64,000 bases of DNA, taken from assembly GCF_000318095.2 (NCBI RefSeq), contig NZ_KB290717.1:518838-582837 (forward strand), given 5' to 3'. The position numbers and the translations under genes are program-made. Positions 25,259-33,640 of the stretch are shown here, piece after piece (positions within the stretch are counted from its first letter, which is position 1; each line of letters opens with the position of its first letter). This DNA comes from Alloprevotella sp. oral taxon 473 str. F0040 (lineage in GTDB: Bacteria > Bacteroidota > Bacteroidia > Bacteroidales > Bacteroidaceae). The notes under the pieces were generated by a model. That model was not told the DNA's origin. It saw only the letters and a list, made by a program, of their open reading frames with translations, and ran no database searches.

Positions 25259-26317
25259 ATGAACAAGAACGACAATAATTGCGCTTGCACAAACAACAGC
25301 AGCGTTTATGTGTATTGCGAACTGGAAGGTAAGCAAATTGAGGAAGTGAGCTTTGAATTGCTCACAAAAGGTAGAAAACTTGCCAATGAACTAGGAGTGA
25401 AACTAGAGGCTGTAGTGGCAGGGAATGGTATTAAAGGTGAGGTAGAGGCGCAGATTCTGCCTTATGGTGTGGATGTGCTTCACGTGTTTGATGCACCTTG
25501 CCTTTCTCCCTATACCACTCGTCCTCACACTGCTGTATTGGTGAAGCTCTTTGAACGTGAACTCCCCCAAATATGCTTAATGGGAGCAACATCAATTGGA
25601 CGTGATTTAGGGCCAAGAGTTAGCTCCACACTCACCAGTGGTTTGACGGCAGACTGCACAGCTTTGGAGATTGGTGACTACGAGGACAAGAAGAACAAAA
25701 AGAATTACGAAAACCTTCTTTACCAGATTCGTCCTGCCTTTGGTGGAAACATCGTCGCTACGATAATCAATCCCGACAACCGCCCTCAAATGGCAACAGT
25801 TCGCTCGGGAGTGATGAAAGCAGAAGTGCTAGATCCAGCCTATAAAGGGAAGGTGATATACGAAGAGGTAGATCAATTTGTGGCTCCTGAAGATAAAATG
25901 GTGGAAGTGCTTCATCGCCAAGTTGAAAAAGCCAAAAACAACCTCAAAGGTGTCTCTATTGTAGTAGCTGGAGGTTATGGCGTTGGGTCGAAAGAAAACT
26001 TTGATCTTCTGCGTAAATTAGCAGAAGAACTCCACGGAGAAGTGGGAGCAAGTCGTGCCGCTGTGGACGCTGGCTTCGCCAACCATGAGGAACAAATCGG
26101 ACAAACCGGCGTTACTGTCCGTCCCAAGGTCTACATTGCCTGCGGCATTTCTGGAGCAATCCAACACGTAGCTGGTATGAAAGAAAGTGGCATCTTGATT
26201 TCTATCAACTCAGACCCTAATGCTCCCATCAACGACATTGCCGACTACGTCATCACAGGGAGTGTGGAAGAGGTCGTACCTAAAATGATTCAGTATTACA
26301 AACAACACAGCAAATAA
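25259..26317 (+). CDS. etfA: Electron transfer flavoprotein, alpha subunit
   Basis: A 352-residue partner of EtfB. The FAD-binding domain occupies the C-terminal half: GGYGVGSKENFDLLRKLA, VGASRAAVDAGF, then QIGQTGVTVRPKVYIACGISGAIQHVAGM and INSDPNAPINDIADYVI, the diagnostic ETF-alpha signature. The N-terminal domain binds the beta subunit. It lies 3 bases after etfB. The start ATG opens a polar run (MNKNDNNCACTNNSS) before the core; no other nearby ATG fits better. Confidence 0.95.
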   Translation: MNKNDNNCACTNNSSVYVYCELEGKQIEEVSFELLTKGRKLANELGVKLEAVVAGNGIKGEVEAQILPYGVDVLHVFDAPCLSPYTTRPHTAVLVKLFERELPQICLMGATSIGRDLGPRVSSTLTSGLTADCTALEIGDYEDKKNKKNYENLLYQIRPAFGGNIVATIINPDNRPQMATVRSGVMKAEVLDPAYKGKVIYEEVDQFVAPEDKMVEVLHRQVEKAKNNLKGVSIVVAGGYGVGSKENFDLLRKLAEELHGEVGASRAAVDAGFANHEEQIGQTGVTVRPKVYIACGISGAIQHVAGMKESGILISINSDPNAPINDIADYVITGSVEEVVPKMIQYYKQHSK

Positions 26318-26396
26318 TGCTGAGCAACATTAAGGAGATATAGATAAAAAGAGCTCTTTTAGACTCAATTATTCTCCTTGTGCTCATTTATCCTCT

Positions 26397-28112
26397 ATGA
26401 TTATGGCTAATCACTATACGGATCATCCCGAACTTCAATTTGAACTTCATCATCCTTCCATGGAGCATATCGTGACTCTAAAAGAGCGCGACTATCGCGA
26501 TGCAGACAATTTTGACATTGCACCGCAAGATTTTGAAGATGCCATGGACACCTATCATCGTACTCTTGAGATTGTTGGAGAAATCGCAGGCACCATCATT
26601 GCTGACAATGCCGAAGGTGTGGACCAAGAAGGGCCTCACCACGAAGGAGACCGAGTGCGCTACGCTAGCGGTACGCAACAAAATCTAGATTCGATGGTGC
26701 AAGCAGGGCTAAATGGTATGACCATGCCTCGTCGCTATAATGGCCTCAACTTCCCCATTACCCCCTATACGATGTGCGCAGAACTAGTGGCTGCATCAGA
26801 TGCTGGATTTGGGAACATCTGGTCGCTCCAAGATTGCATTGAAACGCTCTACGAATTTGGCAATGAGGACCAACACGCTCGGTTTATTCCCCGAGTGGCT
26901 GAAGGTGCTACCATGTCTATGGACTTGACCGAGCCCGATGCGGGTAGTGACCTCCAAAGCGTGATGCTCAAGGCTACTTATTCGGAAGAAGATGGTTGCT
27001 GGTTGCTCAATGGTGTCAAGCGTTTTATCACGAATGGAGATGCTGATATACATCTCGTGCTCGCACGCTCCGAAGAAGGCACCACTGACGGACGTGGCTT
27101 GTCTATGTTTATTTACGACAAGCGCAGTGGCGGAGTCAATGTACGACGCATTGAAAATAAACTCGGCATCCATGGCAGTCCTACCTGTGAACTTGTTTAT
27201 AAGAATGCGAAAGCTGAGCTATGTGGCTCCACTCGCATGGGACTCATCAAATATGTTATGGCTCTCATGAATGGTGCACGCCTCGGTATCGCAGCGCAAT
27301 CTGTTGGTCTTTCTCAAGCCGCCTATAACGAAGCTCTTGCTTATGCACGGGAACGCGAACAGTTTGGCAAAGCGATTATTGAGATTCCGGCTGTCTATGA
27401 TATGCTTTCCACGATGAAAGCTAAACTTGATGCAGGTCGCGCACTTCTCTACCACTGTGCGCGTTGTGTTGACGTTTACAAAGCTCTGGAAGACATTTCA
27501 CGTGAACGTAAGCTCACTTCTGAGGAACGTGATGAAATGAAGACCTTTAATAAGCTGGCAGACTCTCTCACTCCTTTAGCTAAGGGAATGAACTCGGAGT
27601 TTTGTAACCAAAATGCCTATGACTCATTACAGATACATGGTGGTTCAGGCTTCATGATGGACTATCCCATTCAGCGCATTGCACGAGATGCCCGTATCAC
27701 TAGCATTTACGAAGGTACTACTCAATTGCAAGTGGTAGCTGCCATCCGTTTCGTCATGAATGGTGCCTACACCGCTCAACTTCATGAATGGGAAAATCGC
27801 GAGGTTTCGGAAGAGATGCGCCCATTACAGACAAAAGCTGTTCGGCTTTCTGCTCTTTTGGAAGAGGCTATCGCACATGTCAAGGAAGTATCTGACCAAG
27901 AATTCCAAGACCTCTGCGCCCGTCATTTAGTCGAAATGGCAGCTAATGCAATCATGCTTCATCTACTGCTCTACAATGCTTCACAATCTCCAGAGCTTTT
28001 CGCAAAATCTGCACGTGTTTTCGCACGCCACACTGAAGCAGAAGCTCAAAAACATTATCACTTTGTGATGTCACTCTCTCTCGATAATCTTGCAGACTAT
28101 CGCCACAGATAG
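26397..28112 (+). CDS. Acyl-CoA dehydrogenase
   Basis: A 571-residue FAD enzyme that oxidises an acyl-CoA to the enoyl-CoA and passes electrons to EtfAB encoded just upstream. Family features are visible: MDLTEPDAGSDL (about 183-194), KRFITNGD, the flavin-binding stretch in the middle, ARQFG-type REREQFGKAI (about 325), and QIHGGSGFMMDYPIQRIARDARITSIYEGTTQLQ (about 420-453), which contains the region of the catalytic base. The longer form, with a C-terminal helical extension, is common in Bacteroidetes. The ATG at 26403 is an equally good start. The exact chain-length specificity is unknown. Confidence 0.94.
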   Translation: MIMANHYTDHPELQFELHHPSMEHIVTLKERDYRDADNFDIAPQDFEDAMDTYHRTLEIVGEIAGTIIADNAEGVDQEGPHHEGDRVRYASGTQQNLDSMVQAGLNGMTMPRRYNGLNFPITPYTMCAELVAASDAGFGNIWSLQDCIETLYEFGNEDQHARFIPRVAEGATMSMDLTEPDAGSDLQSVMLKATYSEEDGCWLLNGVKRFITNGDADIHLVLARSEEGTTDGRGLSMFIYDKRSGGVNVRRIENKLGIHGSPTCELVYKNAKAELCGSTRMGLIKYVMALMNGARLGIAAQSVGLSQAAYNEALAYAREREQFGKAIIEIPAVYDMLSTMKAKLDAGRALLYHCARCVDVYKALEDISRERKLTSEERDEMKTFNKLADSLTPLAKGMNSEFCNQNAYDSLQIHGGSGFMMDYPIQRIARDARITSIYEGTTQLQVVAAIRFVMNGAYTAQLHEWENREVSEEMRPLQTKAVRLSALLEEAIAHVKEVSDQEFQDLCARHLVEMAANAIMLHLLLYNASQSPELFAKSARVFARHTEAEAQKHYHFVMSLSLDNLADYRHR

Positions 28113-28137
28113 TCAATGCCTCTCTTGCATTCATACG

Positions 28138-28171
28138 AAACGGCCGAGCTTTAGATGAAGCTCGGCCGTTT
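28138..28171 (+). terminator. Terminator of the etfBA-acyl-CoA dehydrogenase operon
   Basis: Arms AAACGGCCGAGCTT (28138-28151) and AAGCTCGGCCGTTT (28158-28171) pair perfectly with a six-base loop. The A and T ends flanking the GC stem make it bidirectional. Confidence 0.85.
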
Positions 28172-28219
28172 AAACTATAATTATAATCCTAGGATTAGAA
28201 AAAACAAAAACTATTTCTT

Positions 28220-28906
28220 CTAGCGGTTGCGTTCAAAACTAATCTCGTAATAATATGGATGTATGCGATTTTGGGCTATTGAGTGGCCTTCAGTGCTAGG
28301 TACAATCAAACGTACTTTTGATATCTTATCGTTCGCTGTAAGCTGACGACCAAGCTTCAGGTAAGGTAATGGGATAAGCCAGCCTGAAGGTACGTTTGTC
28401 CCGTAGAAACGTCGCATCACTCCAGCTGTGAATACGCCTGTGAGAGACCCATTATTATTTTGCAAGCTCATCTCATCTGGATACGCTGCATCACTTCCAT
28501 AAAGATTACTAGATCGAATGCTATCTGTTGCTATATTGTATTCTATATAGCGACACAAGAGCATAGTATGTTCACCATTTTGAATGCCAGTTCCTGTACC
28601 TCGGCGCACAAATTGAGCATATACCCCAGAACCAGCAAAAAGCACATATTCATTCTTGCTTACGTCTGTCGTAGTGTCTTGAGCAAAAAACTGTTTTTCA
28701 CTGATGACTTTAATATTACCTGGTACGTTCAGCAACGAACGTTGATACTCGTTATCGACTACATTTGCTCCTCGTTGGAGAAATGAGTTGATTTGAGAGT
28801 TTTCTCTCTCACGACGCTCAGCATAAGTCTCTTCTTTGTTACAGGAGATAAAAGAAAAAGAGAGAATAAGCGCAAAAGTTATAGTAGAAAATAAGCGTTG
28901 AAACAT
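28220..28906 (-). CDS. DUF4827 lipoprotein (FKBP-like fold)
   Basis: A 228-residue lipoprotein beginning MFQRLFSTITFAL. The reading frame continues to 29002, but the ATG at 28906 is next to a signal peptide and downstream of a -7 box at 28953, so I chose it. The lipobox is SFISCNKEE (Cys about 22). DUF4827 features are ERRERENSQINSFLQR, YAQFVRRGTG and LTGVFTAGVMRRFYGTNVPSGWLIPLPYLKLG. The family is a Bacteroidetes relative of FKBP-type prolyl isomerases, but catalytic activity is unproven. It follows the DUF3078 gene by about 115 bases. Confidence 0.85.
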   Translation of the reverse strand: MFQRLFSTITFALILSFSFISCNKEETYAERRERENSQINSFLQRGANVVDNEYQRSLLNVPGNIKVISEKQFFAQDTTTDVSKNEYVLFAGSGVYAQFVRRGTGTGIQNGEHTMLLCRYIEYNIATDSIRSSNLYGSDAAYPDEMSLQNNNGSLTGVFTAGVMRRFYGTNVPSGWLIPLPYLKLGRQLTANDKISKVRLIVPSTEGHSIAQNRIHPYYYEISFERNR

Positions 28907-28952
28907 AAATAATAAAGAAGGAAATGATAGCAAAATGCATGTTTGATAGGAG

Positions 28953-28960
28953 CAAAGATA
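28953..28960 (-). promoter_or_regulatory. -7 box of the DUF4827 gene
   Basis: The minus strand reads TATCTTTG (TAnnTTTG), 46 bases upstream of the chosen start codon at 28906. Confidence 0.6.
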
Positions 28961-29020
28961 CAAAAAACTTCTAGTACCATAGAGATTACCCTTTGAAAAC
29001 ATGCATTTGATTCGCTGAAA

Positions 29021-30334
29021 TTATAAACCTAAGTCTAAACCAACAGAAAGATACTCATTGAATTGGAAGAAGCTCGTATTGTTTCTGCGCTTCACTCCAT
29101 CATCAAATCTGGGAAAGAGGAAGAGTTTGGTAGAAAGATGCTTGTTGGCACGGAGAGAAATCGTATTTTCCCACTCAGCTTGCGTTTTTGAATAGCTTGT
29201 AAAGGCATAGAAGCGAGTAGTCCATTGAAACCAGCTATTGGGTGTCCAACGCATATTGATGGTCACCGTAGAACCTAGATTTAGACGTGAATGCTTTCCT
29301 TTCTCCACACCATAACGCTCTGCTAAGGCAAGTCGGGCAACATACTTGTAGTTTGCTGCAATAGGCGACATAGTGGCCGAAATCTCAAACTTTGGATTCT
29401 TGTACTTATAATCCATACCGATTGAGAAGACAGTCTCTATAGGTGAGGCAAAATCAGAGAAAACCCGCTTGTCATTGGCATGATACCCAGGATAGAATTG
29501 TGACCAAGTCTGGAGCATCGCTGTATAATACCAGTGTTTAAAGGCTTGCAAGCCGATTTTATTAGTCAAACGAAGAAGGTCAGCATTTGTCTTATACTTA
29601 TGTAAAGAGTCCGACTGAGAAGTCTGGAAACCTAGTTTCATCTCCAACTTATTAGTGAAGGTAAACTTCTGCTTATTATCATAGTTTGCTTCGAGAATGC
29701 CAGATGTCAGAAAAGAGTTGTGATCTTCTCCACCTTTATACCAGTTGTCAGAAACCAGATATTGCATAAATTGCAATGAAAAATTCCCCTTAAAGCTCCA
29801 AAAGTTTGGACGATGGATTTGCAGTTGAAGTGGTTCAAAATCCTGCCATAGTGCCAACTGCTCGGCACTCAATTTAGGAGGAGCCATAGGTTTATTTTTT
29901 TCTTTAGGCAAGGCCGAAGGTTTGGCAACTACAGCATTCTTGCCATCATCTTTATGATGCGATAAATTATACTGTATCAACTCCGGACGATGAGCGTAGA
30001 GCTGCATTAAAGCCTGAGCTATGCTAGACTGCAAAGAGAAATCATCCTGCTGCAATGATCCTAACTCCAAATGTACAGGGAATCGATAGAAAGTACTAGA
30101 GGCAAATAATGGGAAATAATAGGGATTCTCCAAATTCTCCTTTTCATTCCTTCCTTCCTCTGCCAAAGCCTTATTAAGGCTATCAATGGCAAAAGAATAA
30201 CGACGTCCGATGTTTGCCAAGGAATCCTCTAGAACACTAGGATGTCCTTTTGTGTTGCGTCGCGATGCCTGGGCATAACTCGGTAAAGCTAGGCTAAAAA
30301 TGCTCAGAATTAGGGCAATGAACTTCAAATTCAT
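29021..30334 (-). CDS. DUF3078 family outer-membrane-type protein
   Basis: A 437-residue exported protein with a signal peptide ending near SYAQ (residue 22). The N-terminal third is polar and helical, including a Lys/Pro-rich linker (KEKNKPMAPPKL). The C-terminal 250 residues are a string of amphipathic beta strands with alternating aromatic positions, as in outer-membrane beta-barrels: FWSFKGNFSLQFMQYLVSDNWYKGGED, a DUF3078 signature, and the terminal FNEYLSVGLDLGL. The function of DUF3078 is unknown. It is the middle gene of three leftward genes after mltG. Confidence 0.85.
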   Translation of the reverse strand: MNLKFIALILSIFSLALPSYAQASRRNTKGHPSVLEDSLANIGRRYSFAIDSLNKALAEEGRNEKENLENPYYFPLFASSTFYRFPVHLELGSLQQDDFSLQSSIAQALMQLYAHRPELIQYNLSHHKDDGKNAVVAKPSALPKEKNKPMAPPKLSAEQLALWQDFEPLQLQIHRPNFWSFKGNFSLQFMQYLVSDNWYKGGEDHNSFLTSGILEANYDNKQKFTFTNKLEMKLGFQTSQSDSLHKYKTNADLLRLTNKIGLQAFKHWYYTAMLQTWSQFYPGYHANDKRVFSDFASPIETVFSIGMDYKYKNPKFEISATMSPIAANYKYVARLALAERYGVEKGKHSRLNLGSTVTINMRWTPNSWFQWTTRFYAFTSYSKTQAEWENTISLRANKHLSTKLFLFPRFDDGVKRRNNTSFFQFNEYLSVGLDLGL

Positions 30335-30469
30335 AGTCTTTGTTTAGTATAGTTTATCCCGCCTATGTTGGATATTACATTTAAGTATGGACTCATTTTC
30401 ACATCGCAATGAGCTTCAAGAAAATAAAACCTTATACTATAGATTAGAACATTCTCTCAACCACCAACA

Positions 30470-31492
30470 TCAAGAGCGGATACCGCGTGCATTAAGCGCA
30501 GCCGTGTATTTTGCAGCATTCTTTTGATGCTCAGCATAAGTAGTAGCAAAATTATGACTTCCCGAGAAATCCTCCTTGGCACACATATAGAGATAATCAT
30601 GTTCTGCTCGATGCAACACAGCATTGATGCTCTCCACAGAGGGAATGCATATAGGGCCAGGAGGCAATCCTTTTTGTTTGTATGTGTTGTAGGGACTATT
30701 TATCCGGAGATGCTGATTAAGAATGCGACGTAATGTAAAGTCTCCAAGCGCGAACTTCACCGTTGGGTCGGCCTGTAATGGCATATTTTGCTTTAAGCGA
30801 TTCAGATACATTCCAGCCACCATCGGTTTCTCTGGATTGTAGGCTGTCTCTTGCTCGACAATAGAAGCCACCGTAGTTACTTGATCAGGCGTAAGACCTA
30901 GCTGCTTCGCCTCCATCGTACGTTTCTCATTCCAAAAGTTCTGGTACTCCTTGTGCATGCGTGCTATCACAGCTTTGGGCGAGGATGTCCAGAAGATTTC
31001 GTAAGTATTAGGAACGAAAAGGCACATTACGGTTGCTGGTGTCTTATCATAAGCAGCCAATATAGAACTGTCTTGTAAAATAGCTTCAAAGTCAGCGGTC
31101 TTAGCTTGAAAGTTCTTCCCTAAAAACTCAGCTAAATCACGATTAGTACGGAGCACAGGAATGGTAAGTCGCACTGGAGTTTGTCTACCATTTCTCAAAG
31201 AACGAAACACCTGCAAGGTTGAAGTTCCACTTCCCACATCATAACGCCCTGGACGGATATGGGCACCATATCCAGTCAATGTACTTAGTAAAGCAAAAGT
31301 AGGCCGTGCCAAGAAGCTACGATTCATAGCTGTCTTTGTATAAACAGAGTCAAGGGTATCATCATCGTCTAAAAAGATAATACGTGGCTCCTTGCCAGCG
31401 AAAGAACTGAACAAAGCACCCAAGACGACAACAATCAATGACACAGCCATAAGAGCAAGTAAATAGAGCTGTTTCTTCTTTTCCATAAACAA
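30470..31492 (-). CDS. mltG: Endolytic murein transglycosylase MltG
   Basis: A 340-residue inner-membrane enzyme that cleaves nascent peptidoglycan glycan strands and helps set their length. There is a short cytoplasmic lead, one membrane helix (about 12-33, LYLLALMAVSLIVVVLGALF), a LysM-like region, and the YceG catalytic domain. The active site is ASIVEQETAYNPEKPMVAGMYLNRL, with Glu as the catalytic residue, then the family motif MPLQADPTVKFALG and SPYNTYKQKGLPPGPICIPS. The ATG at 31486 is an alternative start. Confidence 0.95.
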   Translation of the reverse strand: MFMEKKKQLYLLALMAVSLIVVVLGALFSSFAGKEPRIIFLDDDDTLDSVYTKTAMNRSFLARPTFALLSTLTGYGAHIRPGRYDVGSGTSTLQVFRSLRNGRQTPVRLTIPVLRTNRDLAEFLGKNFQAKTADFEAILQDSSILAAYDKTPATVMCLFVPNTYEIFWTSSPKAVIARMHKEYQNFWNEKRTMEAKQLGLTPDQVTTVASIVEQETAYNPEKPMVAGMYLNRLKQNMPLQADPTVKFALGDFTLRRILNQHLRINSPYNTYKQKGLPPGPICIPSVESINAVLHRAEHDYLYMCAKEDFSGSHNFATTYAEHQKNAAKYTAALNARGIRS

Positions 31493-31680
31493 GGTTGAGG
31501 GTAGGTATATTTAAACTTCAAAAGTTATCTCATAGCCATTGATATCGACTCTCCCGCAACGTATGCAGGCACCTCATAAATAATGCAAGGCTGTCAATTA
31601 GCACCGACAAAATTACACAAAAATATCGGTCTGTGTGCAGTTTCTCCCAGCTTTCTCCTTGCCAAGTCTCAAAAATATTG

Positions 31681-31688
31681 TACATTTG
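31681..31688 (+). promoter_or_regulatory. -7 box upstream of the acyl-CoA ligase
   Basis: TACATTTG fits TAnnTTTG. The leader to the start codon is about 130 bases and ends in a perfect 14-bp tandem repeat (31797-31824). The remaining sequence of 31493-31822 shows no gene. Confidence 0.5.
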
Positions 31689-31796
31689 CACATAACGAAG
31701 TAGTTTGCGCAAGTTGACTACCGCTATAATTTACATTTCTAAGCAGTACAATAACCAATATCATTAAGACTGCTCCCCACTGTTTGACATAACATC

Positions 31797-31824
31797 TATA
31801 TTGTTTCAATTATATTGTTTCAAT
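31797..31824 (+). repeat. Perfect 14-bp tandem repeat overlapping the ligase start codon
   Basis: TATATTGTTTCAAT occurs twice without a gap (31797-31810, 31811-31824). The second copy supplies the first two bases of the ATG at 31823. Confidence 0.9.
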
Positions 31825-33520
31825 GGAATATCAATATAAAGACTTTAATCGTCTAATTCAAGAAAGCATTTGCACCCATTGGGATCGCAACGCTCTTACT
31901 GACTACAATGGTAGCACGCTTCAATACAAAGATGTGGCGCGCAAAATAGCAAAACTCCATATCCTTTTTGAAACAGCAGGCATACATCCTGGTGACAAGA
32001 TTGCTATTTGCGGACGCAACTCCTCTCAATGGGCGGTTGCTTTCTTAGCTATCCTCACCTATCGTGCTGTTGCTGTGCCCATTCTACATGAATTCAAGCA
32101 TGAACAAGTGCACAACATTGTCAACCACTCCGAAGCTCGCTTGCTCTTTGTAGGAGACATGGTGTACAATGATCTCAAAGGTGATAAAGAAGAATATTTG
32201 GCAGAGGAAATGCCAAATCTTGAGGGAATCATCTATATCCCTGACTTTATGCTCAAGTTGAGTCGCAACGAAGAACTCACGGCAGCTCGCGAGCGTCTCA
32301 ATGCCCTCTATGGTGAGCGTTATCCCAAGTATTTCCGCAAAGAGCATGTCATCTACCCTGAGGCTCCAAATGGCGAAGACTTAGCGATGATCAACTACAC
32401 CTCTGGTACGACGTCTAATTCTAAAGGCGTGTTGATTCCATATCGTGCTGTTTGGTCAAACTATGAGTTTGCCACTGAAGTACTTGGAGACAAGGTAAAA
32501 CCAGGAGATCGCATCATCTCCATGCTCCCTATGGCTCACATGTATGGCATGGCATTTGAATTCATCTTTGAGTTCCTCTTTGGTCTCCATGTACATTACC
32601 TTACAAGCAAACCGACTCCAAAGATTATCGTTCAAGCCTTTGCAGACGTCAAACCAAAAGTTGTCATTAGCGTACCCCTCATCATAGAGAAAATCATCAA
32701 GAAGATGGTGATGCCCAAACTCGAGACACCTTCGATGAAGATTCTCTTGCGTTTGCCCATCATTAGCGATCGCATTTTGACGAAGGTGAAATCTGCCATT
32801 CAACAAGTCTTTGGCGGAGAATTCTACGAAATCATTGTGGGCGGAGCAGCTCTCAACAAAGAAGTGGAACAATTCCTTCACCGTATTGGCTTCAACTACA
32901 CCGTCGGTTATGGTGCCACAGAATGTGCACCCATCATCACCTACGAAGACTGGAGTAAGTTTGCACTTGGCTCATGTGGTAAAGCTGCGCCTCGCATGGA
33001 AGTGCGCATCGACAGCCCCGATCCCACGCACGTAGTTGGTGAAATCCTCGCACGTGGCGCCAACGTAATGCTCGGCTATTATAAGAATCCAGAAGCCACA
33101 GCCCAAACCATTGATGCCGATGGATGGTATCACACGGGCGACTTGGGTATTCTTGATGAAGAGGGCAACCTATACATTCGTGGACGAAGCAAAAACATGC
33201 TGCTTGGCGCAAGTGGTCAGAATATCTACCCAGAAGAAATAGAAGACAAGCTCAACACACTTCCCTTTGTGATGGAGAGCATTGTGATTCAAAAGGGAGA
33301 GAAGCTATATGCGCTGATTCACCCAGACTATGATGAGATACAAAAAGCAGCACTTAGCGAAGAAGACCTCCAAAAACAAATGGAAGAAAATCGTCGCGAG
33401 CTCAATTCTATGGTGAATAGTTACGAACAAATCTCTGGTTTCCGTCTTTATGAAGAGGAGTTTGAAAAAACGCCTAAGCGTTCTATCAAGCGATTCCTCT
33501 ATGCTGATGCCGAGATTTAA
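31823..33520 (+). CDS. AMP-forming long-chain acyl-CoA synthetase
   Basis: A 565-residue ANL-superfamily enzyme that activates a fatty acid to acyl-AMP and then acyl-CoA. The P-loop is NYTSGTTSNSKGVLIPYRA (about 191-209), the A5 motif GYGATECAPII (about 363), the A7 motif GWYHTGDLGILDEEGNLYIRGRSKN (about 434-458), and the C-terminal TPKRSIKRF carries the catalytic lysine region. The sequence FLFGLHVHYLTSKPTPKII is typical of the long-chain group. No signal peptide is seen. It sits apart from the acyl-CoA dehydrogenase operon. Confidence 0.94.
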   Translation: MEYQYKDFNRLIQESICTHWDRNALTDYNGSTLQYKDVARKIAKLHILFETAGIHPGDKIAICGRNSSQWAVAFLAILTYRAVAVPILHEFKHEQVHNIVNHSEARLLFVGDMVYNDLKGDKEEYLAEEMPNLEGIIYIPDFMLKLSRNEELTAARERLNALYGERYPKYFRKEHVIYPEAPNGEDLAMINYTSGTTSNSKGVLIPYRAVWSNYEFATEVLGDKVKPGDRIISMLPMAHMYGMAFEFIFEFLFGLHVHYLTSKPTPKIIVQAFADVKPKVVISVPLIIEKIIKKMVMPKLETPSMKILLRLPIISDRILTKVKSAIQQVFGGEFYEIIVGGAALNKEVEQFLHRIGFNYTVGYGATECAPIITYEDWSKFALGSCGKAAPRMEVRIDSPDPTHVVGEILARGANVMLGYYKNPEATAQTIDADGWYHTGDLGILDEEGNLYIRGRSKNMLLGASGQNIYPEEIEDKLNTLPFVMESIVIQKGEKLYALIHPDYDEIQKAALSEEDLQKQMEENRRELNSMVNSYEQISGFRLYEEEFEKTPKRSIKRFLYADAEI

Positions 33521-33566
33521 GCTAATTATCATACGTGTTGATACAACTCATTCACATACTCCCCAC

Positions 33567-33602
33567 AAGAGCTTTGTTGGTTATGGCCAACAAAGCTCTT
33601 TT
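33567..33602 (+). terminator. Terminator of the acyl-CoA ligase gene
   Basis: Arms AAGAGCTTTGTTGG (33567-33580) and CCAACAAAGCTCTT (33587-33600) pair perfectly with a six-base loop and are followed by TT. Confidence 0.85.
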
Positions 33603-33640
33603 ACCAAATAATGTATAGTACTCTATCTTTCTAAATACTA

